From Clostridia bacterium (GTDB lineage Bacteria > Bacillota > Clostridia > TANB77 > CAG-508): a DNA stretch of 17,607 bases. Both the position numbers and the translations under genes were made by a program. The stretch's first letter is position 1, and each line of letters begins with the position of its first letter. The notes below the pieces were generated by a model. It did not search any database, had not been told where the DNA came from, and was given only the letters and a program-made list of their open reading frames with translations. The stretch covers positions 1-17,607 of the forward strand of contig CAADYJ010000036.1 of assembly GCA_900753245.1 (NCBI GenBank). The letters run 5' to 3'. Positions 6,197 to 14,414 of this stretch are shown here, one piece after another.

Positions 6197-7396
6197 TTAT
6201 TTTACTAAATTTGCTGTGTCTTTTGCTATCATTAATTCTTCTTCAGTTGGAACAATCCAAACTTTTACTTTAGAATCTTTTGTAGAAATTTCTCTTTCTA
6301 CTGCTTTTACATCATTTGCTTCTAGATCTAATTCTACTCCCATCCATTTTAATTGTTCGCAAATCATTTTTCTTTCATCTGGTCCTCTTTCTCCAACTCC
6401 ACCAGCAAATGCTATTACATCTACACCATTTAATGCAACTGCATATTTAGCAATATATTGAGCTATAATATAAGCATAAGCTTCCATTGCTAATTTACTC
6501 TTTTCAGCATGTTCGTCATTTGCATCTATAGAAGCTAATAGATCTCTATTGTCTGCTGAGTATTCGCTCATTCCTATTAATCCAGATTCTTTATTTAATA
6601 TTTTTTCTACTTCATCAGGTGTTAATCCTTCTTTTTTCATTAAGAAAGTAACTATTGATGGGTCTAAATCTCCAGAACGTGTTCCCATTGCAATACCTGC
6701 AAGTGGTGTGAATCCCATTGATGTATCTACAGATTTACCATTTAATACTGCGCATAAACTTGCTCCTTGTCCTAAATGACATACTATTGTTTTTAACTCT
6801 GTAACTGGTTTTCCTACTAGTTCAGCAACTCTTGCAGATACATATCTGTGGCTTGTTCCGTGGAATCCATATTTTCTTACACCATATTTTTCATAATATT
6901 TATATGGTATTGGGTAAATATATCTTTCTTCTGGTATTGTTTGATGGAATGCTGTATCAAATACTGCTACATTTTTCTTGCCCGGCATAACTTTCATACA
7001 AGCTTCAATTCCTGTTAAAGCTGCTGGGTTATGTAATGGTGCTAAAGGAATACATTCTCTAATTGTATCTATTACTTCGTCTGTAATTACAACTGATTTA
7101 TTGAATTTTTCTCCTCCATGAACAACTCTGTGTCCTACTGCTGAAATTTCGTCTAATGTTGAAATTACTCCATGTTCACTATCTGTAAATTGTGAAAGTA
7201 CAAAAGAAATAGCTTCTTCATGATTTTTTGCATCTCTTTCGTATTTATATTTTTCTCCACCTACTTTGTGAGTTACAAAAGAACCTTCCATTCCAATTCT
7301 TTCATAGTTTCCTTTTGCTAATACTTGTTCATTTTCCATATCGATTAATTGATATTTTAGTGATGAACTACCACTATTTAAAACTAAAATTTTCAT
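6197..7396 (-). CDS. ackA: Acetate kinase
   Basis: This 399-residue cytoplasmic enzyme turns acetyl phosphate and ADP into acetate and ATP. The canonical signatures are intact: MKILVLNSGSSSLKYQ with N7, HRVVHGG (R90), FDTAF (D147), HGTSHRYVS, MGTRSGDLDP (R240) and the C-terminal TEEE. The normally invariant CHLGNGAS reads CHLGQGAS here and in the paralog, which is unusual and may be a lineage trait. I start it at 7396, where AAGGGAGG lies 7 bases upstream; a longer reading to 7483 would overlap pta and has no ribosome binding site. It follows pta by 43 bases in the classic pta-ackA order. Confidence 0.95.
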   Translation of the reverse strand: MKILVLNSGSSSLKYQLIDMENEQVLAKGNYERIGMEGSFVTHKVGGEKYKYERDAKNHEEAISFVLSQFTDSEHGVISTLDEISAVGHRVVHGGEKFNKSVVITDEVIDTIRECIPLAPLHNPAALTGIEACMKVMPGKKNVAVFDTAFHQTIPEERYIYPIPYKYYEKYGVRKYGFHGTSHRYVSARVAELVGKPVTELKTIVCHLGQGASLCAVLNGKSVDTSMGFTPLAGIAMGTRSGDLDPSIVTFLMKKEGLTPDEVEKILNKESGLIGMSEYSADNRDLLASIDANDEHAEKSKLAMEAYAYIIAQYIAKYAVALNGVDVIAFAGGVGERGPDERKMICEQLKWMGVELDLEANDVKAVEREISTKDSKVKVWIVPTEEELMIAKDTANLVK

Positions 7397-7439
7397 TTTA
7401 TTTCCTCCCTTATATATGTTCCATATATTTTTATTTTTC

Positions 7440-8438
7440 TTATTGTTCTTGTGCTTGAAGTGCTGTAATTGCAACAACTCCAACTATATCTTCTGCACTA
7501 CATCCTCTTGACAAATCATTTACAGGTCTTGCAATACCTTGACAAAGTGGGCCATATGCTTCTGCTTTTGCAAACCTTTGGACTAATTTATATCCTATAT
7601 TTCCAGCATCTAAATCTGGAAATATTAAAGTATTTGCCTCTCCTTTTAGTGGACTTCCTGGTGCTTTTGATTCAGCAATTTCTGGAACTATTGCAGCATC
7701 TAATTGAAGTTCACCATCTGCAATTAATTCTGGTTTTTTCTCTTTTAATATCTTAGTTGCCTCTACTACTTTATCTGTAAGTGGTGAATGTGCGCTTCCA
7801 TAACTTGAATATGAAAGCATTGCAACTTTTGGTTTAGCTCCTACTAATTGTTCAAAACTTTTAGCTGATGATATAGCAATTTCTGATAAAGCTTCCGAAT
7901 CAGGGTATTCATTTAATCCGCAATCTCCAAAAACAAAAGCTCCATTTTCTCCATATTCACAATTAGGAACTACCATTAAGAAAAATGCTGATACAAGTTT
8001 TGTTCCGGGTGCTGTTTTTAATATCTGAAGAGCTGGTCTTAAAGTATCTGCTGTAGAATGACATGCTCCTGATACTAATCCATCTGCATCTTGTTCTTTA
8101 ACCATCATCATACCGAAATATACATTGTCATTCATCATTTCTTTTGCCTTGTCTAGTGTCATACCTTTTGCTTTTCTTAATTCATAAAAACTATTTGCAT
8201 AACTACTAAATTTATTTGATGTTTTAGGATCAACTATTTTTGCTTTAGAAATGTCTAAATTATTTTCTTTAGCTAACTTATTTATTTGTTCTCTATTACC
8301 AATTAGAATTATATCAGCAAATTCTTCTTTTAAAATTTGTTGTGTTGCTTTTAAAACTCTTATATCATTACTTTCTGGTAATACTATTGTTTTTATATCA
8401 TTTTTTACTTTTGACTTTACATTTTCAATAAAAGACAT
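7440..8438 (-). CDS. pta: Phosphate acetyltransferase
   Basis: This 332-residue enzyme converts acetyl-CoA and phosphate to acetyl phosphate and CoA, feeding the acetate kinase encoded 43 bases downstream. The length is that of the short, single-domain clostridial Pta. Visible family features are KTIVLPESNDIRVLKA at the N-terminus, DGLVSGACHSTADTLRPAL at about 119-137, the SYSSYGSAH segment, and the C-terminal QRFAKAEAYGPLCQGIARP followed by NDLSRGCS. The ATG at 8438 follows AGAAAGGAG by about 6 bases. The only candidate promoter (minus-strand TATAAT near 8475-8480 with a poor TTGTAC) overlaps the terminator hairpin of the upstream gene. Confidence 0.95.
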   Translation of the reverse strand: MSFIENVKSKVKNDIKTIVLPESNDIRVLKATQQILKEEFADIILIGNREQINKLAKENNLDISKAKIVDPKTSNKFSSYANSFYELRKAKGMTLDKAKEMMNDNVYFGMMMVKEQDADGLVSGACHSTADTLRPALQILKTAPGTKLVSAFFLMVVPNCEYGENGAFVFGDCGLNEYPDSEALSEIAISSAKSFEQLVGAKPKVAMLSYSSYGSAHSPLTDKVVEATKILKEKKPELIADGELQLDAAIVPEIAESKAPGSPLKGEANTLIFPDLDAGNIGYKLVQRFAKAEAYGPLCQGIARPVNDLSRGCSAEDIVGVVAITALQAQEQ

Positions 8439-8484
8439 TTTCTTCTCCTTTCTAAATTCTTTATGATTTATTAATTATATAAAG

Positions 8485-8518
8485 AAAATCACAAAAGTAC
8501 AAGTACTTTTGTGATTTT
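8485..8518 (-). terminator. Strong hairpin terminator between the coiled-coil gene and pta
   Basis: A perfect 16-bp stem (8485-8500 with 8503-8518) encloses a 2-base gap and is followed on the minus strand by TTTTCTTTATA. It ends the transcript of the gene at 8524-9135, and its minus-strand right arm overlaps possible pta promoter elements. Confidence 0.85.
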
Positions 8519-8523
8519 TGTTG

Positions 8524-9135
8524 TTAAATTTCATCCAAAAAGCCATAAATCTCATGGATGTCTGTTAAATTAGAGACTGGAAGTTTTTTAATTGAATCTG
8601 CAAATGTTGCACAATCACTTTCTTCTAACAAACCATAAAAATGATATGGTGAAGCAAAAAGGTTTTCTTCTGAAAACATATGGTCTTCTAAATTAAAAGC
8701 CAGAAGAACAGTAAATATTTCACTTACTTTATTTTCATTTGTTTCAGATTTAGAAAGATTAAAATCTTTAAATACACTTGAAAATTTAGAAATATATATT
8801 ACATATTCTTCTATTTCATTTGTAAGAGCTGCAACTTCTTTTGATTGCTCTCTTGTTTCTTTAAAGGTATCATCAAGTTGAGCTAACTTTTCTTCTAAAA
8901 GTTTAACAAATCTCTGAGAATTTAAGTCTTTTTTAAATTCTTCGTGTCCTTCTAAAAATTCAGAAAGCTGAAACAAGATTTTTTCGTATTGACTTTTTAA
9001 ATTCTCATATTCTTTCTCTTTTTTTGAACAGCATGCTAGTACTTCATTTCGCCTTTTAGCAATTTGCAATAAAGAATGTGCATCATCTAAAAGCCGATTC
9101 CAATCTTTTAAAAATTCTTCCCTTGATTTAAACAT
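8524..9135 (-). CDS. Uncharacterised coiled-coil cytoplasmic protein
   Basis: This gene encodes 203 residues that I do not recognise. Residues 1-115 are rich in Glu, Lys, Leu and Gln with heptad-like spacing, suggesting a long coiled coil or helical bundle (a CC pair at 35-36 is the only cysteine cluster). Residues 140-203 look globular, ending in NLTDIHEIYGFLDEI. There is no signal peptide or membrane segment. The ATG at 9135 follows AAAGGAGG by 5 bases. It is a single-gene unit with its own near-consensus promoter and a strong terminator, between the germination pair and pta. No function can be given from sequence. Confidence 0.8.
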   Translation of the reverse strand: MFKSREEFLKDWNRLLDDAHSLLQIAKRRNEVLACCSKKEKEYENLKSQYEKILFQLSEFLEGHEEFKKDLNSQRFVKLLEEKLAQLDDTFKETREQSKEVAALTNEIEEYVIYISKFSSVFKDFNLSKSETNENKVSEIFTVLLAFNLEDHMFSEENLFASPYHFYGLLEESDCATFADSIKKLPVSNLTDIHEIYGFLDEI

Positions 9136-9183
9136 TTTATCCTCCTTTAATTAAATGGCTGATTTTTAAGTAACAATGTTATT

Positions 9184-9212
9184 ATTATACATTAACTTTG
9201 TAAAAATTTCAA
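9184..9212 (-). promoter_or_regulatory. SigA-type promoter of the coiled-coil gene
   Basis: On the minus strand TTGAAA (9207-9212) and a perfect TATAAT (9184-9189) are separated by 17 bases, about 50 bases before the start codon at 9135. Confidence 0.8.
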
Positions 9213-9241
9213 CAACATATTGTAAATATTTTATGTTTCTT

Positions 9242-9559
9242 CTACCAATATCTGTTTTCTCCATACATTCCTGTTGTTGATATAGTAACAAATTTAATAG
9301 AATACAAATCGCAATATACCAAACTATCATTTTCAAAAGAACGAAGAAGAATATAACTTGCCCCTACATCTACTAATATGCCTATTCTATCCACCAAATT
9401 GTTTGTTCCAATTAAAAATTCTACTCTCATTAGCTTGCCTATCTGTTCTCTTAAAAATGCTGGTGTATATATGTTATTGGTTAGTATTTCTGGGCTATTT
9501 GAGTTTATTTGAACTCCACTTTCCATTTGTCTATTTTTGTTATTTGAAGTTTCTTGCAT
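9242..9559 (-). CDS. gerQ: GerQ-like spore coat protein
   Basis: This 105-residue protein has a polar, Asn/Ser-rich N-terminus (1-30) and a compact C-terminal domain (about 32-98), from TPAFLREQIGKLMRVEFLIG through GILVDVGASYILLRS to LYSIKFVTI. This resembles the conserved part of GerQ (Spore_GerQ family), the coat protein needed to place CwlJ in the B. subtilis spore. The assignment is supported by position: it begins 20 bases after a CwlJ-type gene, the same pairing as cwlJ-gerQ in Bacillus. The start at 9559 has AAAGGA 11 bases upstream. GerQ is usually longer because of a Gln-rich N-terminus, which is short here. A different small coat protein is possible. Confidence 0.7.
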   Translation of the reverse strand: MQETSNNKNRQMESGVQINSNSPEILTNNIYTPAFLREQIGKLMRVEFLIGTNNLVDRIGILVDVGASYILLRSFENDSLVYCDLYSIKFVTISTTGMYGENRYW

Positions 9560-9579
9560 AAAAAATTCATTCCTTTCAT

Positions 9580-10026
9580 TTAAGTATTTGAGTAACTAGA
9601 CGTTGGTCTATAAAAGCAGTGGTCACCAAGTCTTGTATGAAATGTGCCTGAACCATTACGAGGAAATGTAGAATCACAAATTGGCTTAAACGGGTTTAAG
9701 TACCACAAACATTCTCCTATATCGTTTAATCTATTTCCAGCAATTGCCCAATCTGCAATATTGTAGTGTATGTCTGTTGGATTCATATTATATATGTTTT
9801 GAGGATTGTACATGTTATATAATTGTTCTCTTACGCAGTCAAACTGTCCTTGTTGAAAAATGATGTTTCTAATACTTCCACCTTGTGATATTCTTGAATA
9901 TTCACCATATGGTACATTTACTCTATTCATTACAACAGATGCAACAGCTTTCATTCCATTGTCTCCTTCTCCTCCCGCTTCGCACTGCACTATTCTTGCT
10001 AATAACTCTCTATCTGAATACGCCAC
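9580..10026 (-). CDS. cwlJ: Spore cortex-lytic cell wall hydrolase, CwlJ type
   Basis: This 148-residue protein consists only of a SleB/CwlJ hydrolase domain (Hydrolase_2 family), with no signal peptide and no peptidoglycan-binding domain, which fits CwlJ (142 residues in B. subtilis) rather than SleB. The N-terminal LARIVQCEAGGEGDNGMKAV holds the expected catalytic Glu16; further family features are ASVVMNRV, FDCVREQLY, LWYLNPFKP and the terminal HCFYRPTSSYSN. It would degrade cortex muramic-lactam peptidoglycan during germination. The start is GTG at 10026, chosen because GGGGAG lies 9 bases before it. It is followed by gerQ. A minus-strand CATATTAT just upstream resembles a SigE -10 but lacks a convincing -35. 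Confidence 0.85.
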   Translation of the reverse strand: MAYSDRELLARIVQCEAGGEGDNGMKAVASVVMNRVNVPYGEYSRISQGGSIRNIIFQQGQFDCVREQLYNMYNPQNIYNMNPTDIHYNIADWAIAGNRLNDIGECLWYLNPFKPICDSTFPRNGSGTFHTRLGDHCFYRPTSSYSNT

Positions 10027-10084
10027 TTTTCTTCACTCCCCTTGTATTATAATATGATTTGTTCTAGGAAATGTGATTTGTATT

Positions 10085-12604
10085 TTATTTCTTTTTAAAA
10101 AACTCCCAAGTAATCCCATTATCATTTGAAGTAAATTCATAATATGTACTTTCAGGACTTTTTCTATGATTTAAAGTATATATTACTACTTTTAGCTTTC
10201 CGTCCTCAATATATGGAACTCCTTTTACAAGTAAATTTTTTTCTTCTATATTATCTGGATGTATAATATTAGCATCATTGAATGTTTTTCCTCCATCTGT
10301 AGTAACTAAAAAACCTTTATTTTCTCCTCCTGTTCCTGCAAGTCCTGGGTCATTAATAAATCCTATCTTTTCATTTATAAACATAAATTCTGCTCCATTA
10401 TGTATTGTAATACCTTCTTTTGTTTGACTTATATATGTTTTTCCACCATCTGTTGATTTTTCTATATCTATTACTGATCTTTGAGCTAGTATTGCTCCTA
10501 AGTTTTTAACTCTAACAATAGTATTTTCATCTATTTTCTTTTTATATAAGATGTTTGAAGCCGCTTCTATGCCTTTATTTTCTGATACTAAATTCTCATT
10601 ATTTGTATTTGAAATAATATAATGTGTTCCCTGGTCATAATCCATTTTTATAGAAATTATTCTATTATTGTTTAATTGTATTTTTAATATATTATTTTGT
10701 TTATCCATTATTCCTTTTATACAATGTACTTCTTCAAAATTTATATCTGAAATTTCTTTATAGTAGGCATCATATTTTTCTATATATGTCCAATTTTTTA
10801 GTCTTTCTTTTAAATTTTCTAATTTTTCTCCTGTATTATCATAATAAACTTTTTCTGCCTGTTTTGTCGTAATTTTAACTATATCAGTTTCATAATAATT
10901 TCTAATTTTTTTATATTCTTCTAGTTCCTCTTTTGATACTTCATTGTTAAACCCTGCACCATTGTAAAATACTTGTTCTAAATCTATTTCACTTGGCTTT
11001 GTATATGTATTAGTTGATATTATAAATCCATTTATTTCTAATGTGTTAAAATCTTTTTCATATTTTTTTAACTGTTCAGATGTATATATTGTTTCATAAT
11101 CAGATTTCCAAGTATCTATATTGCCTTCACTTGTAGAATTGTAATATTTTTTATTTTCTTCTATTTCTTTATTCAATTCTTGTATGTTAACTTTTCTTTC
11201 TTGCAATTTATATTTCGAAACATTAAATTCTTGCCAACTTAAATTTTTATTATTACTTGCTATATTCAATAAAATATTTAGGATGTCTAATTTTTCTTCT
11301 GCAGTTATACCTTCTTTGCTCAATCTTTCTTCTAAAATTTGATAGCTATCTTCACTAGCAATATTAGATATATACTCATAGTCTATTGGATGTATATTGT
11401 TTCTATTAATATTTTTGCTTATAATAACTCTTTCTATATTCATATAATTAGCTATACAATATGTCAAAACTCCTATTATAAAGTACCATTTCATAAAATC
11501 AAATTTTTTATTAAATATATATACTACTGTTGGAATAAATGCAATTATCTCTGTAATTAATATTGCATATACAAAAGTTCTTAAATATGTTAATCCAAAT
11601 TCTGTTTCATACATATACATTCTATACATTGCCGATATTGCTATTATAATAGTAAACAGTACCAATAGCAGATTTGATATTTTTACTATTTTTTCTTCTT
11701 TCTCATAATATCTATTAGATATTAATATAAGTCCGAAGTTTATAAATGAAACAAACATAAGTTGGAAAAATCCTGTTCTTGCATAAGTTGCATAGTCAAA
11801 TGAATTACTTATATTTACTTTAGCAAATAAAGATTGTATTTGAATAAAACAAAATACTAAGTACACTATATTTAATACTATTAAAAGTAACTTTATTGTA
11901 AAATTATATTTTCCTTTGCTTTTATTTAATTTACTTTCCTCTTTTGGGTGTTTCTTTTGAATATTCAAAAATAAGCTTAAAAACAAGAAATATATAATAA
12001 TCATGATTGCAATTCTTAAAATGACATTAAATGTAGTTCCAATATTTATATTTTTAAATAAATTTCCTATTTCAGAAAATAAATTTGCAAAAATCATGTC
12101 TGCTGATGATAATAGTGCCAAAACAATTCCTACAACCACAAATACTATTAGTACGGATATAGCAACTTTCTTGATATTTTCTTTATTTATATTTTCATTT
12201 TTTGTTACTATCTTTCTTGATGCTCTCTTAGTAAGTTCAACTCCTTCTTTATACCTCATAATTGTGTTTGTTATTAACTCAAAAGTTTTATATAAATAGT
12301 TTGTTAAATAATCTTTTTCGTTTACTAAAATTTCATACATAATTAAATTAAGTACTAAAATTACAAATATATTAACAATATAAAATGTGGTATTTGCAAA
12401 TATAAAATATGTACTACTTAATAAAAGTATTGGTACCATAAGCAATATTCCGTTTTTGTTTTCTATTCTGTTTTTCTTGTTAAGTATGTAATACACTATT
12501 CCATTGCATATTATTTCAAATAATAGCATTGAAATACCTATTTCTTTACCATAAAATAAAATTGATTGAACTATTGATAATATAACACTTCCTACAATTT
12601 CCAT
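10085..12604 (-). CDS. DUF4173-like polytopic membrane protein fused to a C-terminal Asp-box region
   Basis: This 839-residue protein has two parts. Residues 1-390 contain about 11 membrane segments and the YARTGFFQLMFVSFINF stretch (273-290) typical of the DUF4153/DUF4173 family. Residues 400-839 are soluble and probably on one face of the membrane: a charged helical section (410-520), a mixed domain (525-660), and a C-terminal region with three Asp-box (BNR) motifs, STDGGKTY (717-724), TTDGGKTF (768-775) and SNDNGITW (826-833). Asp boxes mark beta-propeller blades, but three are too few for a full propeller. Family members usually end soon after the membrane region, so the extension is unusual. 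The ATG at 12604 follows AAAGGAG. It starts 15 bases after the HTH regulator and is the last gene of that operon. Function is unknown; signal sensing is an inference. Confidence 0.8.
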   Translation of the reverse strand: MEIVGSVILSIVQSILFYGKEIGISMLLFEIICNGIVYYILNKKNRIENKNGILLMVPILLLSSTYFIFANTTFYIVNIFVILVLNLIMYEILVNEKDYLTNYLYKTFELITNTIMRYKEGVELTKRASRKIVTKNENINKENIKKVAISVLIVFVVVGIVLALLSSADMIFANLFSEIGNLFKNINIGTTFNVILRIAIMIIIYFLFLSLFLNIQKKHPKEESKLNKSKGKYNFTIKLLLIVLNIVYLVFCFIQIQSLFAKVNISNSFDYATYARTGFFQLMFVSFINFGLILISNRYYEKEEKIVKISNLLLVLFTIIIAISAMYRMYMYETEFGLTYLRTFVYAILITEIIAFIPTVVYIFNKKFDFMKWYFIIGVLTYCIANYMNIERVIISKNINRNNIHPIDYEYISNIASEDSYQILEERLSKEGITAEEKLDILNILLNIASNNKNLSWQEFNVSKYKLQERKVNIQELNKEIEENKKYYNSTSEGNIDTWKSDYETIYTSEQLKKYEKDFNTLEINGFIISTNTYTKPSEIDLEQVFYNGAGFNNEVSKEELEEYKKIRNYYETDIVKITTKQAEKVYYDNTGEKLENLKERLKNWTYIEKYDAYYKEISDINFEEVHCIKGIMDKQNNILKIQLNNNRIISIKMDYDQGTHYIISNTNNENLVSENKGIEAASNILYKKKIDENTIVRVKNLGAILAQRSVIDIEKSTDGGKTYISQTKEGITIHNGAEFMFINEKIGFINDPGLAGTGGENKGFLVTTDGGKTFNDANIIHPDNIEEKNLLVKGVPYIEDGKLKVVIYTLNHRKSPESTYYEFTSNDNGITWEFFKKK

Positions 12605-12619
12605 ATTAATATTTCTCCT

Positions 12620-12823
12620 TTATTTTTCGTAATCTAATATATCTCCTGGCTTACAGTCTAAAACTTCGCAAATCTTTTCTAATGTTGAAAATCTTATTGC
12701 TTTTGCTTTATTTGTTTTTAATATTGAAAGATTCGCAGGAGTTATTCCAACCTTTTCAGCAAGTTCACCAGATGTCATTTTTCTTTTTGCTAACATTACA
12801 TCTACATTAACAATAATTGGCAT
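12620..12823 (-). CDS. YozG-type XRE-family transcriptional regulator
   Basis: This 67-residue protein is essentially one Cro/C1-type helix-turn-helix (about 6-60): an initial MPIIVNVDVMLAKRKMT, then ELAEKVGITPANLSILKTNK for the recognition helix region, and FSTLEKICEVLDCKPGDIL at the end. This is the YozG-like form that commonly accompanies DUF2975 membrane proteins. I start it at the ATG at 12823, preceded by GGGAGG at 8 bases; an upstream reading to 12874 would overlap the DUF2975 gene and has no ribosome binding site. It lies between DUF2975 (16-base gap) and the DUF4173-like gene (15-base gap). It may regulate its own operon. Confidence 0.85.
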   Translation of the reverse strand: MPIIVNVDVMLAKRKMTSGELAEKVGITPANLSILKTNKAKAIRFSTLEKICEVLDCKPGDILDYEK

Positions 12824-12839
12824 TTTTTCTTCCTCCCAT

Positions 12840-13346
12840 CTATATTGTAAAATCATTTTCTTCTTTATATTCAATAGCTTTTTTATATATTTCGTTAAGT
12901 ATTTTTATTCCTACTCCAGAAGCAACAAATATAATCATTAACATTATTGAAAAAGCACATATATAGTTTCCTACTAAATTCCTCATTATTGAAAATATAA
13001 ATATTGCTATAACTAAATATAAAGCACTTATTATAAAGCAACTATAACTAACTACATTTAAGCTTTTTGCATTATCTTCACAAAATAATATATCTCTTTT
13101 CAAATTTTTAAAAATTTTGATAAATTGATAGATAATAAATAATGCTATTATTCCTGTACTAATAATCATGAGAAAGAAAATTAAATCAGATATATTGTTT
13201 TGTATATTTTCTCCCATAACAATATGTTTTATTATTTTTATTATTACGCTTAATACTACTATATCAACAATACTTATTATAGTAAAAAGTATGTTAAGCC
13301 CTACTATAACTTTTGATGACAAACTTTTTTCTCCTAAAATTTTCAT
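12840..13346 (-). CDS. DUF2975 family membrane protein
   Basis: This 168-residue protein has four predicted membrane segments (about 12-38, 54-77, 99-121, 126-150), with short polar ends and the family-like order of N-terminal basic stretch, KIFKNLKRDILFCEDNAKSL between the second and third segments, and a charged C-terminus. This matches DUF2975, whose members are usually encoded beside a YozG-like HTH regulator, as here. Function is not known; a membrane partner of the regulator is a reasonable guess. The ATG at 13346 follows AAAGGAGG. The gene is first in a three-gene operon driven by a consensus promoter at 13374-13402. Confidence 0.8.
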   Translation of the reverse strand: MKILGEKSLSSKVIVGLNILFTIISIVDIVVLSVIIKIIKHIVMGENIQNNISDLIFFLMIISTGIIALFIIYQFIKIFKNLKRDILFCEDNAKSLNVVSYSCFIISALYLVIAIFIFSIMRNLVGNYICAFSIMLMIIFVASGVGIKILNEIYKKAIEYKEENDFTI

Positions 13347-13373
13347 TATTAAATTCCTCCTTTATTTTGCATA

Positions 13374-13402
13374 AGTATATATTACCTATTTATGTTTGTC
13401 AA
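13374..13402 (-). promoter_or_regulatory. SigA-type promoter of the DUF2975 operon
   Basis: On the minus strand TTGACA (13397-13402) and TATACT (13374-13379) are 17 bases apart. The transcription start falls about 20 bases before the DUF2975 start codon, so the leader is very short. Confidence 0.85.
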
Positions 13403-13440
13403 TATTTTTTTATTGTTTTTCGATAATTGTTTGAAAACAA

Positions 13441-13470
13441 AAAATATACACTAAATATGTATATATTTTT
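13441..13470 (-). terminator. Probable weak terminator after the hydrolase gene
   Basis: AAAATATACA (13441-13450) pairs imperfectly with TGTATATATTTT (13458-13469), and on the minus strand the hairpin runs into TTTTTTGTTTTC. The stem is almost entirely A-T, so termination may be inefficient. Confidence 0.45.
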
Positions 13471-13482
13471 GTAGGATAATTA

Positions 13483-14400
13483 CTATATATTTTCTATCCA
13501 CTCTAACACAAAGTCAAATACCTCTTTTCTATTAACTTCATTAAGCATTTCATGTCTTCCGTTTTCAAATAGTTTAAAAGTAATATTCTCTACTCCCGCT
13601 TCTTTAAGCATATTATAAACTCTTTTTACTCCTTTGCCGTTTGCACCAACAGGATCTTTATCTCCAGAAAATATTAGTATTGGAATATTGGGGGTATTTT
13701 TTATTTTATCTTTTCTGTTTAGGTATATACTTCCTTTAAATAAAGCTATATAACTATCTACTGTAAATTTTCTATTTGGCTTTGCGACTTTCATATATTC
13801 ATCTACTTTAGTTTCATCACTTGTAGTCCAGTCTGCTTCGGTTCTTGTAGGTTTAAAATTGTTATTAAAAGACCCCGTAACTAATCTTTCTAAAAGCTTA
13901 CTCTTGTAATCTCCACCTTTAAACATCTTTATAATTGAAGCAAGTAAAATTCCTAAATGTAAGCCATATTTTTGACCACTAGTACCAGTTATAATAGCAC
14001 CTGATAAATTATCATTATATATTGTTAAATATGTTCTAGTAAGTAAAGAACCCATACTATGTCCCATTACTATATATGGAATATTAGGATATTCTTTAGC
14101 TACCTTATTTTGTAAAATATTAATATCTTCAGCTAATCTAAACCATGCATCTTTACATTCAAAATTTCCAAGTTCACTATCATCTTTAACGCTATTTCCA
14201 TGTCCTATATGATCATGTCCAACTACCATATATCCTTTTGATGCTAAAAACAATGCAAACTCATCATACCTTCCTATAAATTCTTCCATTCCATGAACTA
14301 ATTGAACGACACCTTTATAATTTTTAAGATTTTCATCATACCACTTCTTGGCATAAAGTTCTTTTCCTGTACTAGATTTAAATTTAAATTCTTCTATCAT
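13483..14400 (-). CDS. Alpha/beta hydrolase, monoacylglycerol lipase-like
   Basis: This 305-residue cytoplasmic alpha/beta hydrolase belongs to the Hydrolase_4 (serine aminopeptidase S33 / monoacylglycerol lipase) group. The nucleophile elbow is GHSMGS (S115), the acid is D249 in SGDKDPVG, and the base is H283 in GRHEML. The oxyanion-side HGMEE (36-40) replaces the more usual HGxGEH, and GHDHIGHGNS (61-70) is typical of this group. Likely substrates are lysophospholipids or monoacylglycerols, but specificity cannot be read from sequence. The ATG at 14400 follows AAGGAGG by 6 bases. It starts 14 bases after the pentapeptide-repeat gene, so the two are co-transcribed. Confidence 0.85.
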   Translation of the reverse strand: MIEEFKFKSSTGKELYAKKWYDENLKNYKGVVQLVHGMEEFIGRYDEFALFLASKGYMVVGHDHIGHGNSVKDDSELGNFECKDAWFRLAEDINILQNKVAKEYPNIPYIVMGHSMGSLLTRTYLTIYNDNLSGAIITGTSGQKYGLHLGILLASIIKMFKGGDYKSKLLERLVTGSFNNNFKPTRTEADWTTSDETKVDEYMKVAKPNRKFTVDSYIALFKGSIYLNRKDKIKNTPNIPILIFSGDKDPVGANGKGVKRVYNMLKEAGVENITFKLFENGRHEMLNEVNRKEVFDFVLEWIENI

Positions 14401-14414
14401 ATCTAACCTCCTTA

